A stretch of 64,000 bases of DNA from Sphingomonadaceae bacterium (GCA_947476735.1 CANJRZ010000002.1:1-64000); one strand, 5' to 3'. Positions 23,886 to 31,944 are shown, counted from the first letter of the stretch. A program made the numbers and translations. Notes: generated from the sequence alone by a model not told the origin.

Positions 23886-24278
23886 ATGTCCGATCGACCA
23901 ATCTCCCTTGCCCCAGCCATGGATCGTATCTCGACCATCGCGACCCTCAACGACGCGCTGCGGCAGAACCTCACTCAACCCGGCCATAACCGCGTGGTGA
24001 TGACCCTCGGCGTCCAGGATCTGATCGGCGACGTCAGCCTGTTCCGCAACTTCCATGCCCGAGCCGAATTGCTCCGCGCTATCCGGGATTATGATCAATT
24101 CGGCGTCGACGTGGATCCGCACGGCGAGCGGGATTTCGGCCGCTTCACGTTTCGCGACGCAGCGCTTTACTGGAAGATCGATTATTATGATCGCGCGCTC
24201 GACTTCGGCTCACCCGATCCTGCCGATCCGCAAGTCACCACCCGGGTGGTGACAATTCTCCTGACCAGCGAATATTGA
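23886..24278 (+). CDS. DUF3768-domain protein
   Basis: 130 residues from the ATG at 23886. It matches the DUF3768 pattern closely: IATLNDALRQN, HNRVVMTLGVQDL, VDVDPHGERDFGRF, YWKIDYYDRALDFGSPDPAD and a terminal VTTRVVTILLTSEY. The function of the family is unknown; members are abundant on alphaproteobacterial plasmids. A terminator hairpin follows the stop. Confidence 0.88.
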   Translation: MSDRPISLAPAMDRISTIATLNDALRQNLTQPGHNRVVMTLGVQDLIGDVSLFRNFHARAELLRAIRDYDQFGVDVDPHGERDFGRFTFRDAALYWKIDYYDRALDFGSPDPADPQVTTRVVTILLTSEY

Positions 24279-24284
24279 GATAGG

Positions 24285-24309
24285 CTGGCCCCGTCCCTCA
24301 CGGGGCCAG
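24285..24309 (+). terminator. Terminator hairpin after the DUF3768 gene
   Basis: CTGGCCCCGT / ACGGGGCCAG perfect ten-base-pair stem with a five-base loop, six bases after the stop. No long U-run follows. Confidence 0.7.
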
Positions 24310-24337
24310 CTGACGCTCGACCGGTCGCTTGTCGCAA

Positions 24338-24355
24338 AGTCTGCTTGAGCAGACT
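24338..24355. repeat. 18-base inverted repeat AGTCTGCT-TG-AGCAGACT, copy 1
   Basis: Half-sites AGTCTGCT and AGCAGACT separated by TG. A second copy with centre TA (a perfect palindrome) is at 26998-27015, on the other side of the parAB genes. It lies 35 bases from a 34-base perfect palindrome. Candidate ParB or regulator binding site (inference). Confidence 0.8.
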
Positions 24356-24389
24356 TGCGTCAGACATCGTCGCAGGTCCGCATCAATTC

Positions 24390-24423
24390 GCCGCACCTGT
24401 ATTGAATTCAATACAGGTGCGGC
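24390..24423. repeat. 34-base perfect palindrome
   Basis: Half-site GCCGCACCTGTATTGAA joined directly to its exact reverse complement, centred on GAATTC at 24404-24409. It is the longest perfect palindrome I noticed in the window, 35 bases before the first gene of the partition operon. It could be the operator or centromere of that operon. Confidence 0.9.
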
Positions 24424-24457
24424 ATAGTCTTTCTACCTTGTTGTCTGGGAGGAGAGG

Positions 24458-24706
24458 GTGCCGGTGGGGGGTGCAGGGCAGGGGAGCGAAAGCAGGCGTT
24501 CCGCCTTTTTGCAGCTTCGGGTGACCCCGACGATGCACAGCGCGATCATGCGCCTGGCGCTCGACCACGACAATCTCACAGTCCGCGCGCTCGTCATGAA
24601 CGCACTCAAGCAAACCTATGGTCTCGATGTCCCTGACGAGGAGCTTCGCGACCGGCGCGGCCGTCAGGCACGACCAGCGCATTCCGAGGAGACCGACCAT
24701 GGCTGA
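24458..24706 (+). CDS. Small ribbon-helix-helix-like protein upstream of parA
   Basis: 82 residues, starting with GTG at 24458 directly behind GGAGGAG. The segment FLQLRVTPTMHSAIMRLALD then NLTVRALVMNALKQTYGLDV has the strand-helix-helix pattern of ribbon-helix-helix DNA-binding proteins. It lies first in the partition operon and next to the 34-base palindrome, so it may be the operon's regulator (inference). It overlaps the next gene by eight bases (ATGGCTGA). Confidence 0.6.
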   Translation: MPVGGAGQGSESRRSAFLQLRVTPTMHSAIMRLALDHDNLTVRALVMNALKQTYGLDVPDEELRDRRGRQARPAHSEETDHG

Positions 24707-24872
24707 GTATTTTTCGCGGCATCCTGATCATGCCATCCTGTTTGCGTTCGCCTGCTTTGCGCTGACCGTCTATCTGTTCCGCTATGTCGGACCCCGGTTC
24801 GGCGCGCGCGGCGACTGGTCCGCGCGAGACCATTATGAGCGCAACCTTCGTAACGGCGGCGACGACTTTTGA
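24699..24872 (+). CDS. Small membrane protein, 57 residues
   Basis: ATG at 24699 with GAGGAG eight bases upstream, inside the end of the preceding gene. The sequence MAEYFSRHPDHAILFAFACF continues with ALTVYLFRYVGPRFGARGDW. One membrane segment at about 12-31, then a basic, polar C-terminus. It lies between the RHH-like protein and ParA; no family recognised. A membrane anchor in a partition operon is unusual. Confidence 0.65.
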   Translation: MAEYFSRHPDHAILFAFACFALTVYLFRYVGPRFGARGDWSARDHYERNLRNGGDDF

Positions 24873-24900
24873 GCGCGACTGAAGGGAACGGAATACAGAC

Positions 24901-25665
24901 GTGAAGACCATCGTGATCAGCCTGCTGAAAGGCGGCGTCGGCAAGACCTTCTTTGCAACCCATCTCGCCTGGTATCTCGCCGAGCAGGAAGGGCGGAGGG
25001 TCGCGTTTCTCGACCTGGATCCGCAGGGGAGCTCGACGCGGCGTTTGGCGAAAGAGCGGACGGGCCTGTTCTCGGCCGACCTGTTCGATCCCGAAGCGAA
25101 GCTGGCGGTCGGCGACACGGCGGGGATCACGGTATTTGGTGCCGACTCCCGGCTGCAGATGATCAAGGCCGCAGAGGATGTGCGTGATTTCATCGTCCGG
25201 TTTCGCGCGCTGCCCGAGCATTTCGACTATTGCGTGATCGACACCGGACCCAAGTGGGACGAACTCACCCTGAGCGCGATGGCGGTCGCCGATGAAGTCA
25301 TCGCGCCCGTCCAGGTCGCCGAAGACTCGATCGAGTGCGCCAAGATGCTGCTGACGGCACTGAAAAAGGCAGAAGCCGCGCGCGGCGGTCGCAAGGTCAA
25401 TTTCCTCGGGCTGTTGCCCTCGATGGTGAATGCCTTCGACAAGCGCGAGATGGACAATGCCGTGAAGCTCGCGACGGCGGTCGGGCCGACGATGATGTTC
25501 CCGGCGTTCGTGAAGGCCCGCCCGACCTACAAGCATTCGGCCGAGAACCACCATGCGGTCTGGCACGAGAAGGGAAGCGGCGCCAAGGCGGCATCGGAGG
25601 AAATCCGCAGCATCCTCGCCGAAGTGGAGCGCCGGGTAGAGGCGCGGACGAAGGAGACCGCCTGA
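24901..25665 (+). CDS. parA: ParA family partition ATPase
   Basis: A 254-residue small-type ParA without an N-terminal DNA-binding domain. Walker A is KGGVGKT at 10-16, A-prime DLDPQGSSTRRL near 38-49, and Walker B DYCVIDTGPK near 109-118. The start is GTG at 24901. Its stop overlaps the parB start (TGATG), a coupled par pair. It would bind the nucleoid and pull the ParB-bound plasmid. It differs from the larger ParA at 1-1049, so the plasmid carries two partition ATPases. Confidence 0.92.
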   Translation: MKTIVISLLKGGVGKTFFATHLAWYLAEQEGRRVAFLDLDPQGSSTRRLAKERTGLFSADLFDPEAKLAVGDTAGITVFGADSRLQMIKAAEDVRDFIVRFRALPEHFDYCVIDTGPKWDELTLSAMAVADEVIAPVQVAEDSIECAKMLLTALKKAEAARGGRKVNFLGLLPSMVNAFDKREMDNAVKLATAVGPTMMFPAFVKARPTYKHSAENHHAVWHEKGSGAKAASEEIRSILAEVERRVEARTKETA

Positions 25666-26561
25666 TGGGCAAGTTCGACCAACGGGCCGAAGAATTCGGG
25701 ATGCTGGTCGGCGCGCACGAGAGTGCGCGCCGCGTCGAGGATTTGCCGCTTGAGTGGATAATCCCCGATCCCGGCAATCCTCGCACACAGTTTGACGAGA
25801 GCGAACTCGCCGAGTTGGCCGCGTCGATCGAGGCACGCGGCGTCCTGCAGCCGATCATCGTCCGGCCCAAGGATGCGGACGGCAAGCACATCATCCGCAT
25901 GGGCGAGCGGCGCTACCGCGCCTCGCTCACGGCTGGGAAGAAGACCATTCCCGCGATCGTCAGCGATGTGGGGGAGGGGGGCGATATCCTTGCCGACCAG
26001 ATCGTCGAGAACGACCAGCGTGCCGGCCTCTCCGCGCAGGAGCTTGCGCTTGGCGTCGAACGGATGCTGGCAGAGGGCAAGAACCAGGCCGACATCGCCA
26101 AGGCGCTTGGCCGCTCCAAGCAGTTCGTCTCGCTCTATGCGGCTTATGGCGAGATGGAGCCGTATCTGCGCGAGGCGATCGACAAGGCCCCCATCCGCGT
26201 CCTCTACGATTTGCACCGCGCTGCCCGAAAGCATCCGGTCGAGGTGCGCGCATTCGTCGGGAGCTTCGGCGATCGCGGCGTGACGCTTGCCGAGGGGACG
26301 AAGTTCGTGGCGTCGCTAAAAGCGCCGGTTGCAGTAGAGGATGTACCAGCCCGGACTGAGGCTCCTTCGGCGCCGATGGAGCCGACGCCGGCGAAGGGAG
26401 CGGGCAGGGGAGGGCGGTCCTCGACGCCTACCCAGGCAAGCCCGGTCAAGGTGATGGTCGGAAGCCGTCCCGCGCGCCTGGTCCTGCCCGAACGGGTCCG
26501 GGTCGTGTTCGATGACGGCGACGAGATTGAGGTGGCGTCGACCGACCTGTCGTTCGATTGA
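25665..26561 (+). CDS. parB: ParB family centromere-binding protein
   Basis: 298 residues. The ParB N-domain shows PLEWIIPDPGNPRTQFDESE, GVLQPIIVRP, MGERRYRASLTAGKKTIPAI and DQIVENDQRAGLSAQELALG, followed by a helix-turn-helix (ADIAKALGRSKQFVSLYAAY). The C-terminal quarter is a Pro/Ala-rich linker and then a short domain (VRVVFDDGDEIEVASTDLSF). The likely binding sites are the nearby palindromes at 24338, 24390 or 26998; this is inference from position. The start overlaps the parA stop. Confidence 0.92.
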   Translation: MGKFDQRAEEFGMLVGAHESARRVEDLPLEWIIPDPGNPRTQFDESELAELAASIEARGVLQPIIVRPKDADGKHIIRMGERRYRASLTAGKKTIPAIVSDVGEGGDILADQIVENDQRAGLSAQELALGVERMLAEGKNQADIAKALGRSKQFVSLYAAYGEMEPYLREAIDKAPIRVLYDLHRAARKHPVEVRAFVGSFGDRGVTLAEGTKFVASLKAPVAVEDVPARTEAPSAPMEPTPAKGAGRGGRSSTPTQASPVKVMVGSRPARLVLPERVRVVFDDGDEIEVASTDLSFD

Positions 26562-26623
26562 CACGAATAGGGTAGGGTGATGAACTGAGGTTCGTGAGTC
26601 CCTGTGGGAAGCTAGGATTGCCG

Positions 26624-26833
26624 ATGGCCGGTGAGTTGGACGATATCTGCGCGCAAGTGGATTGCCCGAAATGCGGGGCGGTCCTCAACGTGCCCTTCAG
26701 CCAGATACGCTTGCAGAAGGCTGCGGCCTGTTCGTGCGGCGCGATGATCCGCCTTGAGGACGACACTCCGATCGCGGCCATTCAACGACTGATCGATGAG
26801 GCCAACCCGCCATCATCGGCTAATGATGTCTAG
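26624..26833 (+). CDS. Small zinc-ribbon protein, 69 residues
   Basis: MAGELDDICAQVDCPKCGAV continues with LNVPFSQIRLQKAAACSCGA. The CPKCG and CSCG knuckles form a zinc ribbon. ATG 26624 was chosen; a GTG ten codons earlier is possible. It lies after parB and before a strong terminator, so it ends the partition operon. Function unknown. Confidence 0.65.
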   Translation: MAGELDDICAQVDCPKCGAVLNVPFSQIRLQKAAACSCGAMIRLEDDTPIAAIQRLIDEANPPSSANDV

Positions 26834-26895
26834 CGCTGGATCAACCACCAGAACCCCTCACTCCGCGAAGAGAAATCGCGTTTTCAGATAGAATG

Positions 26896-26937
26896 ATGGC
26901 GGCATCCCTTTTTCCAGGGATGCCGCCATTTTCATTT
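26896..26937 (+). terminator. Rho-independent terminator closing the par operon
   Basis: A perfect 14-base-pair stem (ATGGCGGCATCCCT with its complement at 26916-26929) with loop TTTTCC, followed by TTTCATTT. One of the best terminators in the window. Confidence 0.93.
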
Positions 26938-26997
26938 CATCGGGCATTTTCCCTTTCCTGATTATGCTTGGAAGACGATGCTTCGAGGAATGCGCCG

Positions 26998-27015
26998 AGT
27001 CTGCTTAAGCAGACT
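26998..27015. repeat. 18-base perfect palindrome AGTCTGCTTAAGCAGACT, copy 2
   Basis: The same half-sites as at 24338-24355, here fully symmetric. It lies 71 bases before mobC, in the stretch where an origin of transfer or the mob promoter would be expected. Confidence 0.85.
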
Positions 27016-27085
27016 GTCAGACGAGTGGTTTTAGGTGAGGGCCGGATAGGCTTGTCGCCGGGGATGTTTAACAATAGGGTGGCGC

Positions 27086-27616
27086 ATGGCGTTTTTCGGC
27101 CTCCGTCTGCCCGACGATCTCGCGGCGCGCTTCGATGCGATGGCGGCCTCCCACGGAGGTCGGTCGGCTCTCCTTCGCGGCCTGGTCGATCAGGCTTTGC
27201 GCCGGCCGGACGATGAGGTCACCGTGCCTTCGCCGCGGGAACGGACCACCGCACGCGTTGAGGTCCGACTGACCGCTACAGACGTGGAGCGGCTCGACGC
27301 CGCTGCCGACGAGCGGGGTCTCAAGCGTACCGAGTGGATCGTCGCGCTGCTGCGCCGTCGTCTGTACGGTAAGGCGCCGCCGCCGCGTGCGGATCGCCTG
27401 GCGATCTCGCAGTCCTGGCGGGAGCTGAACCGCATCGGCATCAACCTCAACCAGGCGGTACACGCGCTCAATGCCGCGACGATGGTGGACTCGCGTCTCG
27501 ACCTGGTTCGTGAAGCCGCCCGGGTCGCGTCGTTCAACACGGAGGTCCAGGGTCAACTCCGCGCGCTGGGCAAGGCACTCGCCGGCGACACGTCCTATTG
27601 GGACACGCCGTCGTGA
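27086..27616 (+). CDS. mobC: MobC-like relaxosome protein
   Basis: 176 residues. The N-terminal 45 residues and a second stretch (TTARVEVRLTATDVERLDAA) resemble ribbon-helix-helix DNA-binding units. The MobC signature is seen as SWRELNRIGINLNQAVHALN near 111-130. MobC-type proteins bind oriT and help the relaxase open the strand. AGGGTGG precedes the ATG. It ends in a GTGA overlap with the relaxase gene, so the two are coupled. Confidence 0.85.
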   Translation: MAFFGLRLPDDLAARFDAMAASHGGRSALLRGLVDQALRRPDDEVTVPSPRERTTARVEVRLTATDVERLDAAADERGLKRTEWIVALLRRRLYGKAPPPRADRLAISQSWRELNRIGINLNQAVHALNAATMVDSRLDLVREAARVASFNTEVQGQLRALGKALAGDTSYWDTPS

Positions 27617-28740
27617 GCGATGACGACGACATCCTGCCGCTGCCGAGCCTGATGGAAGCGTGGCGACCGCCCACCGGTGGCAAGCGGACGCTAAAGGGCG
27701 GGACACTGCGGATATCGTCGGGCGGGAAGGGCAGGGGAGGGACGGGCACCTCGCCGAACCTGTCGCAGGCCGAGGCGCGCGCGAAGCTCGAGCGGATCGT
27801 GCGCAAGGCACCCGAGGTCATGGTCAAGATTTCGGGCAAGCAGCGCGGGGCGACCCACCTTGGTGAGCATTTCGGGTATGTCAGCCGGCACGGCAAACTT
27901 GAGGTGCGCAGCAGCGAGGGCGAGATCATCACGGACGAGAAGCGGCTCAAGGCCCTCGCCGGCGACTGGGAGATGCTCGACGAGGCGATGAATATCTACG
28001 GTAAGGACCGACCGATCTCGACATCGATGATTCTGTCGATGCCGGGCGGGACGACCGACGCCGCGACGATTGTCGATGCGGCGCAGGCGTTCGCCCGCGT
28101 GGAGTTCGAAGGTCAGTTTTCGTATACGATCGCGCTTCACACCGATACCGATCACCCACATGTTCATCTGACGGTCGCCAACCAGGGCGAGGACGGGTCG
28201 CGCTTCAATCCGCGAAAGGCCGACCTTCACCATTTCCGCGAGAGCTTCGCCCATGAACTCCGAGCGCGCGGTATCGCGGCGGAGGCCACACCACGGCGGG
28301 CGCGCGGGCATGTCCAAAAAAGGGTTCGTTCATCGGCCCGGCATTTGGAAGCCCGTACGGCCGGGCAGGGCAGGGGGCTCGACATCAGCCGGCTGACCGA
28401 AGAGCGCGCAGCCGAGTTTGCGCGCTCGGCGAATCCTGAGCGGCGACCGGAGGATGTGGCGGCGCTCGGCCGTCAGAAACTCATTCGTGGCGCCTACCGC
28501 CAAGCGGCCGCCGCGCTTGCGGCCACCGGCAAGGAAGAAGACCTCGCGCTTGCGGAGGATGTGACCAGCTTCGTGGCGGCGATGCCGCCCGCGGTCTCGC
28601 GGCGCCTTCAGCGTGCGCGCGAAATCATGATGGAGGAGCGAGCGGCATCGAGTGGGGTCAACCGCGCACGCGGCCGGCCGCAGGCTGATGATCCCTCACC
28701 AGATCGCGGCCCGCCGAAACCTCGTGATCGCGAGCGCTAA
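27613..28740 (+). CDS. Relaxase (VirD2/MobP-like)
   Basis: A 375-residue conjugative relaxase starting with GTG inside the end of mobC. The catalytic tyrosine is probably Y89 in GEHFGYVSRHGK. The HUH metal site is visible as H176 followed by TDTD and H181-P-H183-V-H185, with the following NPRKADLHHFRESFAHEL motif. It nicks oriT and pilots the strand to the transfer channel. The C-terminal third is basic and low in complexity (NRARGRPQADDPSPDRGPP). It is short for a relaxase, without a primase or helicase domain. It belongs with the secretion operon at 31-44 kb. Confidence 0.9.
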   Translation: MSDDDDILPLPSLMEAWRPPTGGKRTLKGGTLRISSGGKGRGGTGTSPNLSQAEARAKLERIVRKAPEVMVKISGKQRGATHLGEHFGYVSRHGKLEVRSSEGEIITDEKRLKALAGDWEMLDEAMNIYGKDRPISTSMILSMPGGTTDAATIVDAAQAFARVEFEGQFSYTIALHTDTDHPHVHLTVANQGEDGSRFNPRKADLHHFRESFAHELRARGIAAEATPRRARGHVQKRVRSSARHLEARTAGQGRGLDISRLTEERAAEFARSANPERRPEDVAALGRQKLIRGAYRQAAAALAATGKEEDLALAEDVTSFVAAMPPAVSRRLQRAREIMMEERAASSGVNRARGRPQADDPSPDRGPPKPRDRER

Positions 28741-28856
28741 GATGAAGTCCATTGCGACGGCCGGCGAAGCCAATCCCTGTTACGCGCTCCTGAAGGCATT
28801 GAGCTCTTCGGCGCTTTGTTCCCGACCGTACGCGCACGCACCATGCAGCGCGTCGG

Positions 28857-29612
28857 TTAGAGACGATAGGCCGCTTGTAGACGGGATACGACGATGTCGC
28901 GCGTCATGTTCACGCCGAACTGCTTTGGATCGAAATCCTCTTGGCCCGCCAGTGCTGTGACGAAATCGGTCATGTCACTTTGTACCGTTGATGGCAGCGC
29001 ATAACTTGCATCCGTGGCGAGCAGCTGCAGCATTCGGGCGACATCGTTACGATGTTTGCGAACGTCCTTTTCGTCGATCCTCTCGCCGGCGGCGCGCCGT
29101 GAGCTGAGATCGAGCCAGGCACGCGCTTTGAACGGAATGATGGCTGCCTCATCGAGCACCGGAATCCCGTCGAGCGGGCGCACCATGGTCTTGAGGAACT
29201 CGTAATAGCCGCTGTCGAGGAGGATCGCCGACAGGCTGGCGGCCTCCTCATCGATCGGGAGCGGGGTCAGATGGCTATCCTCGGCGAGCGAAATCCCCTC
29301 CGGCTTTCTGGAGAAGAGTTCGAGCATGGCAGGATAGGCTTTGTTCGCGGGTTTCTGGAATCGATAGAGGACGCGCGTTCCTTGGCTGTGTTGGCGAATT
29401 TCATATCCACCGTCCTCGACAAAGCTCAGGAAGCGCTCGGAGAACGCTGCGTCGAGAGCCTCTACGATCAGGACGATGTCGAGATCCTTGGTTGCTCGAA
29501 AATCGAGGCCTGCCGCATCCATCAGCAGCTCGCATGCCGCTCCGCCGATCAGCACATATTGACTGTCATACCCCTCAAAATGCGCGCGAAAACGATCGAT
29601 ACCAGTTACCAT
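28857..29612 (-). CDS. Nucleotidyltransferase of the AbiEii-like kind
   Basis: A 251-residue polymerase-beta-fold nucleotidyltransferase. GG at 23-24 in YVLIGGAACELLMDAAGLDF and the acidic pair D43 and D45 in RATKDLDIVLIVE form the active site. Related toxins of type IV toxin-antitoxin systems transfer nucleotides to tRNA or proteins (family knowledge). Its ATG overlaps the 3' end of the winged-helix gene by seven bases, so they are translated together. The pair resembles AbiEi/AbiEii or JHP933-type modules in layout but not clearly in sequence. Confidence 0.8.
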   Translation of the reverse strand: MVTGIDRFRAHFEGYDSQYVLIGGAACELLMDAAGLDFRATKDLDIVLIVEALDAAFSERFLSFVEDGGYEIRQHSQGTRVLYRFQKPANKAYPAMLELFSRKPEGISLAEDSHLTPLPIDEEAASLSAILLDSGYYEFLKTMVRPLDGIPVLDEAAIIPFKARAWLDLSSRRAAGERIDEKDVRKHRNDVARMLQLLATDASYALPSTVQSDMTDFVTALAGQEDFDPKQFGVNMTRDIVVSRLQAAYRL

Positions 29613-30625
29613 CCAAAGGGCTCCAAAAGTTGCTGTGCTGCCTGTGCCACGCGCTCATCAGGGTCATTTCGCATGCTAAGATACAGTGAGAGCCGGTCGA
29701 CGACCGGCTCTCGTGTCAACGAACGTGGATCATAGCTCCAGGTCTCGAGTTCGGCTCGATCGTCATCGTCGAACTCAAATCCGACTCTAAGCTCCAGAGT
29801 CTGTTGGAGTTGTTTCCACCGTGCCGCCGGGACGGCCCGATGCGGGAAACGCGGCTCGGCCAACATCGTGTAATGAGCAAGCGCGCTTTCACCCGCGAGG
29901 GGTGCAACCTCGCTGGGCAGGGTTCCTCTTACGGTGCGGACCTTGCGCACGGGCGATTGCAACCGTCCCTCCACCGCCTGCCATAGCTCTCGATCGCGCA
30001 CGACAAACTGTAGGCGGCGTTGACGGCCGACATGGCGCGCCTTGGCGATTTGAAGCGCCTCAAGTTCGTCCAGGGTGCGGCTCATGGTCATGATTGCCAC
30101 CTGGAAGCGTTCCGCCAGCTGGGTCAGATTCACGTCGTTGAGATCTTCGCCGAGAAGGCTCGCGAGGATGAGGAGCTGGGTACCCGGGCCGAATTGCTCG
30201 TTCGCGGTTGCAAGATTAGGCGGCGTGCGCTCGCGCAGATCGAGCAACGCTTCGGGAACGTACAGCTGCGCGCCCGGAGCCAAAAACCCGATCTGACGCT
30301 CCACCATCTGACGACGAACGACGGCTGACACATGCTCCAGCAGCAGGAGGACCAGGCGGACGCCTAACTGTCGTCGGAGCAGGTCGCGATGCTTGATGAA
30401 GTTGGCGGTGGCGCCTTGTCCGGGCGTTCGCATCGCCACGAGAAGTGCCGGCTCACCATTCAGCTGGCCTCGCCAGATTCGATAGCGATCAAGGAGGAAA
30501 TGGGGGAGACCTTTGCCGTCCGCAGGCTCTAGCCCCATACGTATGCCAAACGCCGTCTCGACATAGGCATCGGCGGCTGCGGCCAGCGCATCAGGATCGG
30601 CATAGGTTCGCTTATCTAACATCAC
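29606..30625 (-). CDS. Winged-helix protein partner of the nucleotidyltransferase
   Basis: 339 residues. The middle (QLLILASLLGEDLNDVNLTQ, LAERFQVAIMTMSRTLDELE, and ALQIAKARHVGRQRRLQFVV) is a MarR-like winged helix. The N-terminal part is unlike AbiEi, whose DNA-binding domain is at the N-terminus, and the C-terminal 100 residues are unknown. It lies first in the two-gene operon, with an AT-rich operator carrying three ATCTAAC sites around its start, so it is most likely the autoregulating antitoxin. Family not recognised with certainty. Confidence 0.65.
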   Translation of the reverse strand: MMLDKRTYADPDALAAAADAYVETAFGIRMGLEPADGKGLPHFLLDRYRIWRGQLNGEPALLVAMRTPGQGATANFIKHRDLLRRQLGVRLVLLLLEHVSAVVRRQMVERQIGFLAPGAQLYVPEALLDLRERTPPNLATANEQFGPGTQLLILASLLGEDLNDVNLTQLAERFQVAIMTMSRTLDELEALQIAKARHVGRQRRLQFVVRDRELWQAVEGRLQSPVRKVRTVRGTLPSEVAPLAGESALAHYTMLAEPRFPHRAVPAARWKQLQQTLELRVGFEFDDDDRAELETWSYDPRSLTREPVVDRLSLYLSMRNDPDERVAQAAQQLLEPFGW

Positions 30626-30673
30626 ACACGCTATCTAACATTACTACTGTTAAAAAGATACCTGCTGTTAGAT
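30614..30673 (-). promoter_or_regulatory. Operator/promoter with three ATCTAAC repeats
   Basis: ATCTAAC occurs at 30614-30620 and 30633-30639, and as its inverse GTTAGAT at 30667-30673. The stretch is AT-rich and spans the start codon of the winged-helix gene. This is the arrangement expected for autoregulation of a toxin-antitoxin operon. Confidence 0.6.
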
Positions 30674-30685
30674 GGCTGGCATAGA

Positions 30686-31002
30686 GTGTCGTCTTGGACC
30701 AAGGGGACTGCATTGTGCCATACGAACTGGGTATCCCCCGGTGGTCCCTGCCAGCATACCGCCGGGGTAGAGACCTCCCACACAAATTGGCTAGGTCGTG
30801 CTTCGCACCTCGACATTACCGTGCGCGGTCACCGGGCAGCTTCGCTCGCGCCGACGCTCAGGCTCGTCGGGACCGTGATCTGGCATCTGCGTCCAGGCGG
30901 CCGCCGGCGACGAGTTGCCGCGTCTACTGCGTTTATGATGCGTCGATTATGTTCGTGCAGGGCGAACAATCGCGATGAATTGCAAACTCTCCCGCTAGCT
31001 TC
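30686..31002. other. Intergenic region between the LPD7 gene and the NTase operon
   Basis: 317 bases. An imperfect hairpin (CCCCGGTGGT with ACCGCCGGGG) at about 30738-30769 may terminate the secretion operon or belong to the promoter of the NTase pair. Two related motifs, CCATACGAACTG and CCACACAAATTG, flank it. No gene is convincing. Confidence 0.45.
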
Positions 31003-31944
31003 TCACCGCGAGCGATTGCGTTCCGGCGGCTTGTGGTCCCGGCCCTGCCGAACTGGCGCGACACGCGATTGCCCGGTCGCGGGCTCGGCCCCGCGTTGCA
31101 TTGATGCGCTTGTATCCCGGACGATGGCCGGGCGGATAGTGCGGCCGGCGGCAACATGGGCATCGAGCTGCGCGCGCGCCACTGTCATCACGCGGCCCAC
31201 GGCTTCCGGATTATCGAACAATGTCCGCCGGATCACGGCTTCCATCACCCGCAATTGGCTGTCGACCGCCCGGTCATTGGGTAGTGATCGTTCATCCGCG
31301 CGACCTCCGCTTTGTCGCCCAGACGCTCCGGGGTCGTTCGACGAACGCGCGGGCGTCGCCTGACGGGCATCGGCGGCATCGCGGCCGATCATTGGCGCGA
31401 TCGTGTTCCTGCTGGCATTGCTACGCAGTCGGTCAAGTTCCTGAAGATCGCGATCGTTCGGCTTGTAGCCTCTGACCTCAAGGCCCTTTTGGGCGGCTTC
31501 GAGCCAGACTGATCGCCGGAATGCTTCGGTCCCTGTGACATGGATCCGCTCCCAACCGCGGTGCTGCGCGATGGCGACCAAATCCTTCACAACCTCCTGA
31601 CTTTCCGTCGCTGTGACGAGCCGGCGACCCTGATCGCGAAACGCCGGATCCTTCATCTCGGCCGAGGTAAAGAACGCTGGCTCGCCCGACCATTTGGCCT
31701 TGTCTGCATAGTAGCGCTTTCGCACTGCCTCGGGCAGATCGCCGGCCTCCACCGAGGGAGCTTTTGGTTTCTGGGCGGGCTCACCCCCGCGCCCTTCGGC
31801 AACCGCAGGGCCGACCGGTTTGGGCTCGGGCGTTTGCCCCGCTGGCGCGGGCGCCTTGCCGCGCTCTTTATCGTCAACGGCGACGCTGTTGGCCTTGGCG
31901 CGGGGCTTGGGCGCCACTGCCTTGTCCTCATCGGCCATGATCAT
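31003..31944 (-). CDS. LPD7-domain conjugal transfer protein
   Basis: 313 residues. The central part (VRKRYYADKAKWSGEPAFFT, ESQEVVKDLVAIAQHRGWER, IHVTGTEAFRRSVWLEAAQK and GLEVRGYKPNDRDLQELDRL) is the LPD7 domain (large polyvalent-protein-associated domain 7), seen in relaxases and neighbouring transfer proteins. The ends are low-complexity and charged. Its start lies inside the 3' end of virD4 by 17 bases, so it is the last gene of the transfer operon. It may work with the short relaxase, which lacks this domain (inference). Confidence 0.8.
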   Translation of the reverse strand: MIMADEDKAVAPKPRAKANSVAVDDKERGKAPAPAGQTPEPKPVGPAVAEGRGGEPAQKPKAPSVEAGDLPEAVRKRYYADKAKWSGEPAFFTSAEMKDPAFRDQGRRLVTATESQEVVKDLVAIAQHRGWERIHVTGTEAFRRSVWLEAAQKGLEVRGYKPNDRDLQELDRLRSNASRNTIAPMIGRDAADARQATPARSSNDPGASGRQSGGRADERSLPNDRAVDSQLRVMEAVIRRTLFDNPEAVGRVMTVARAQLDAHVAAGRTIRPAIVRDTSASMQRGAEPATGQSRVAPVRQGRDHKPPERNRSR

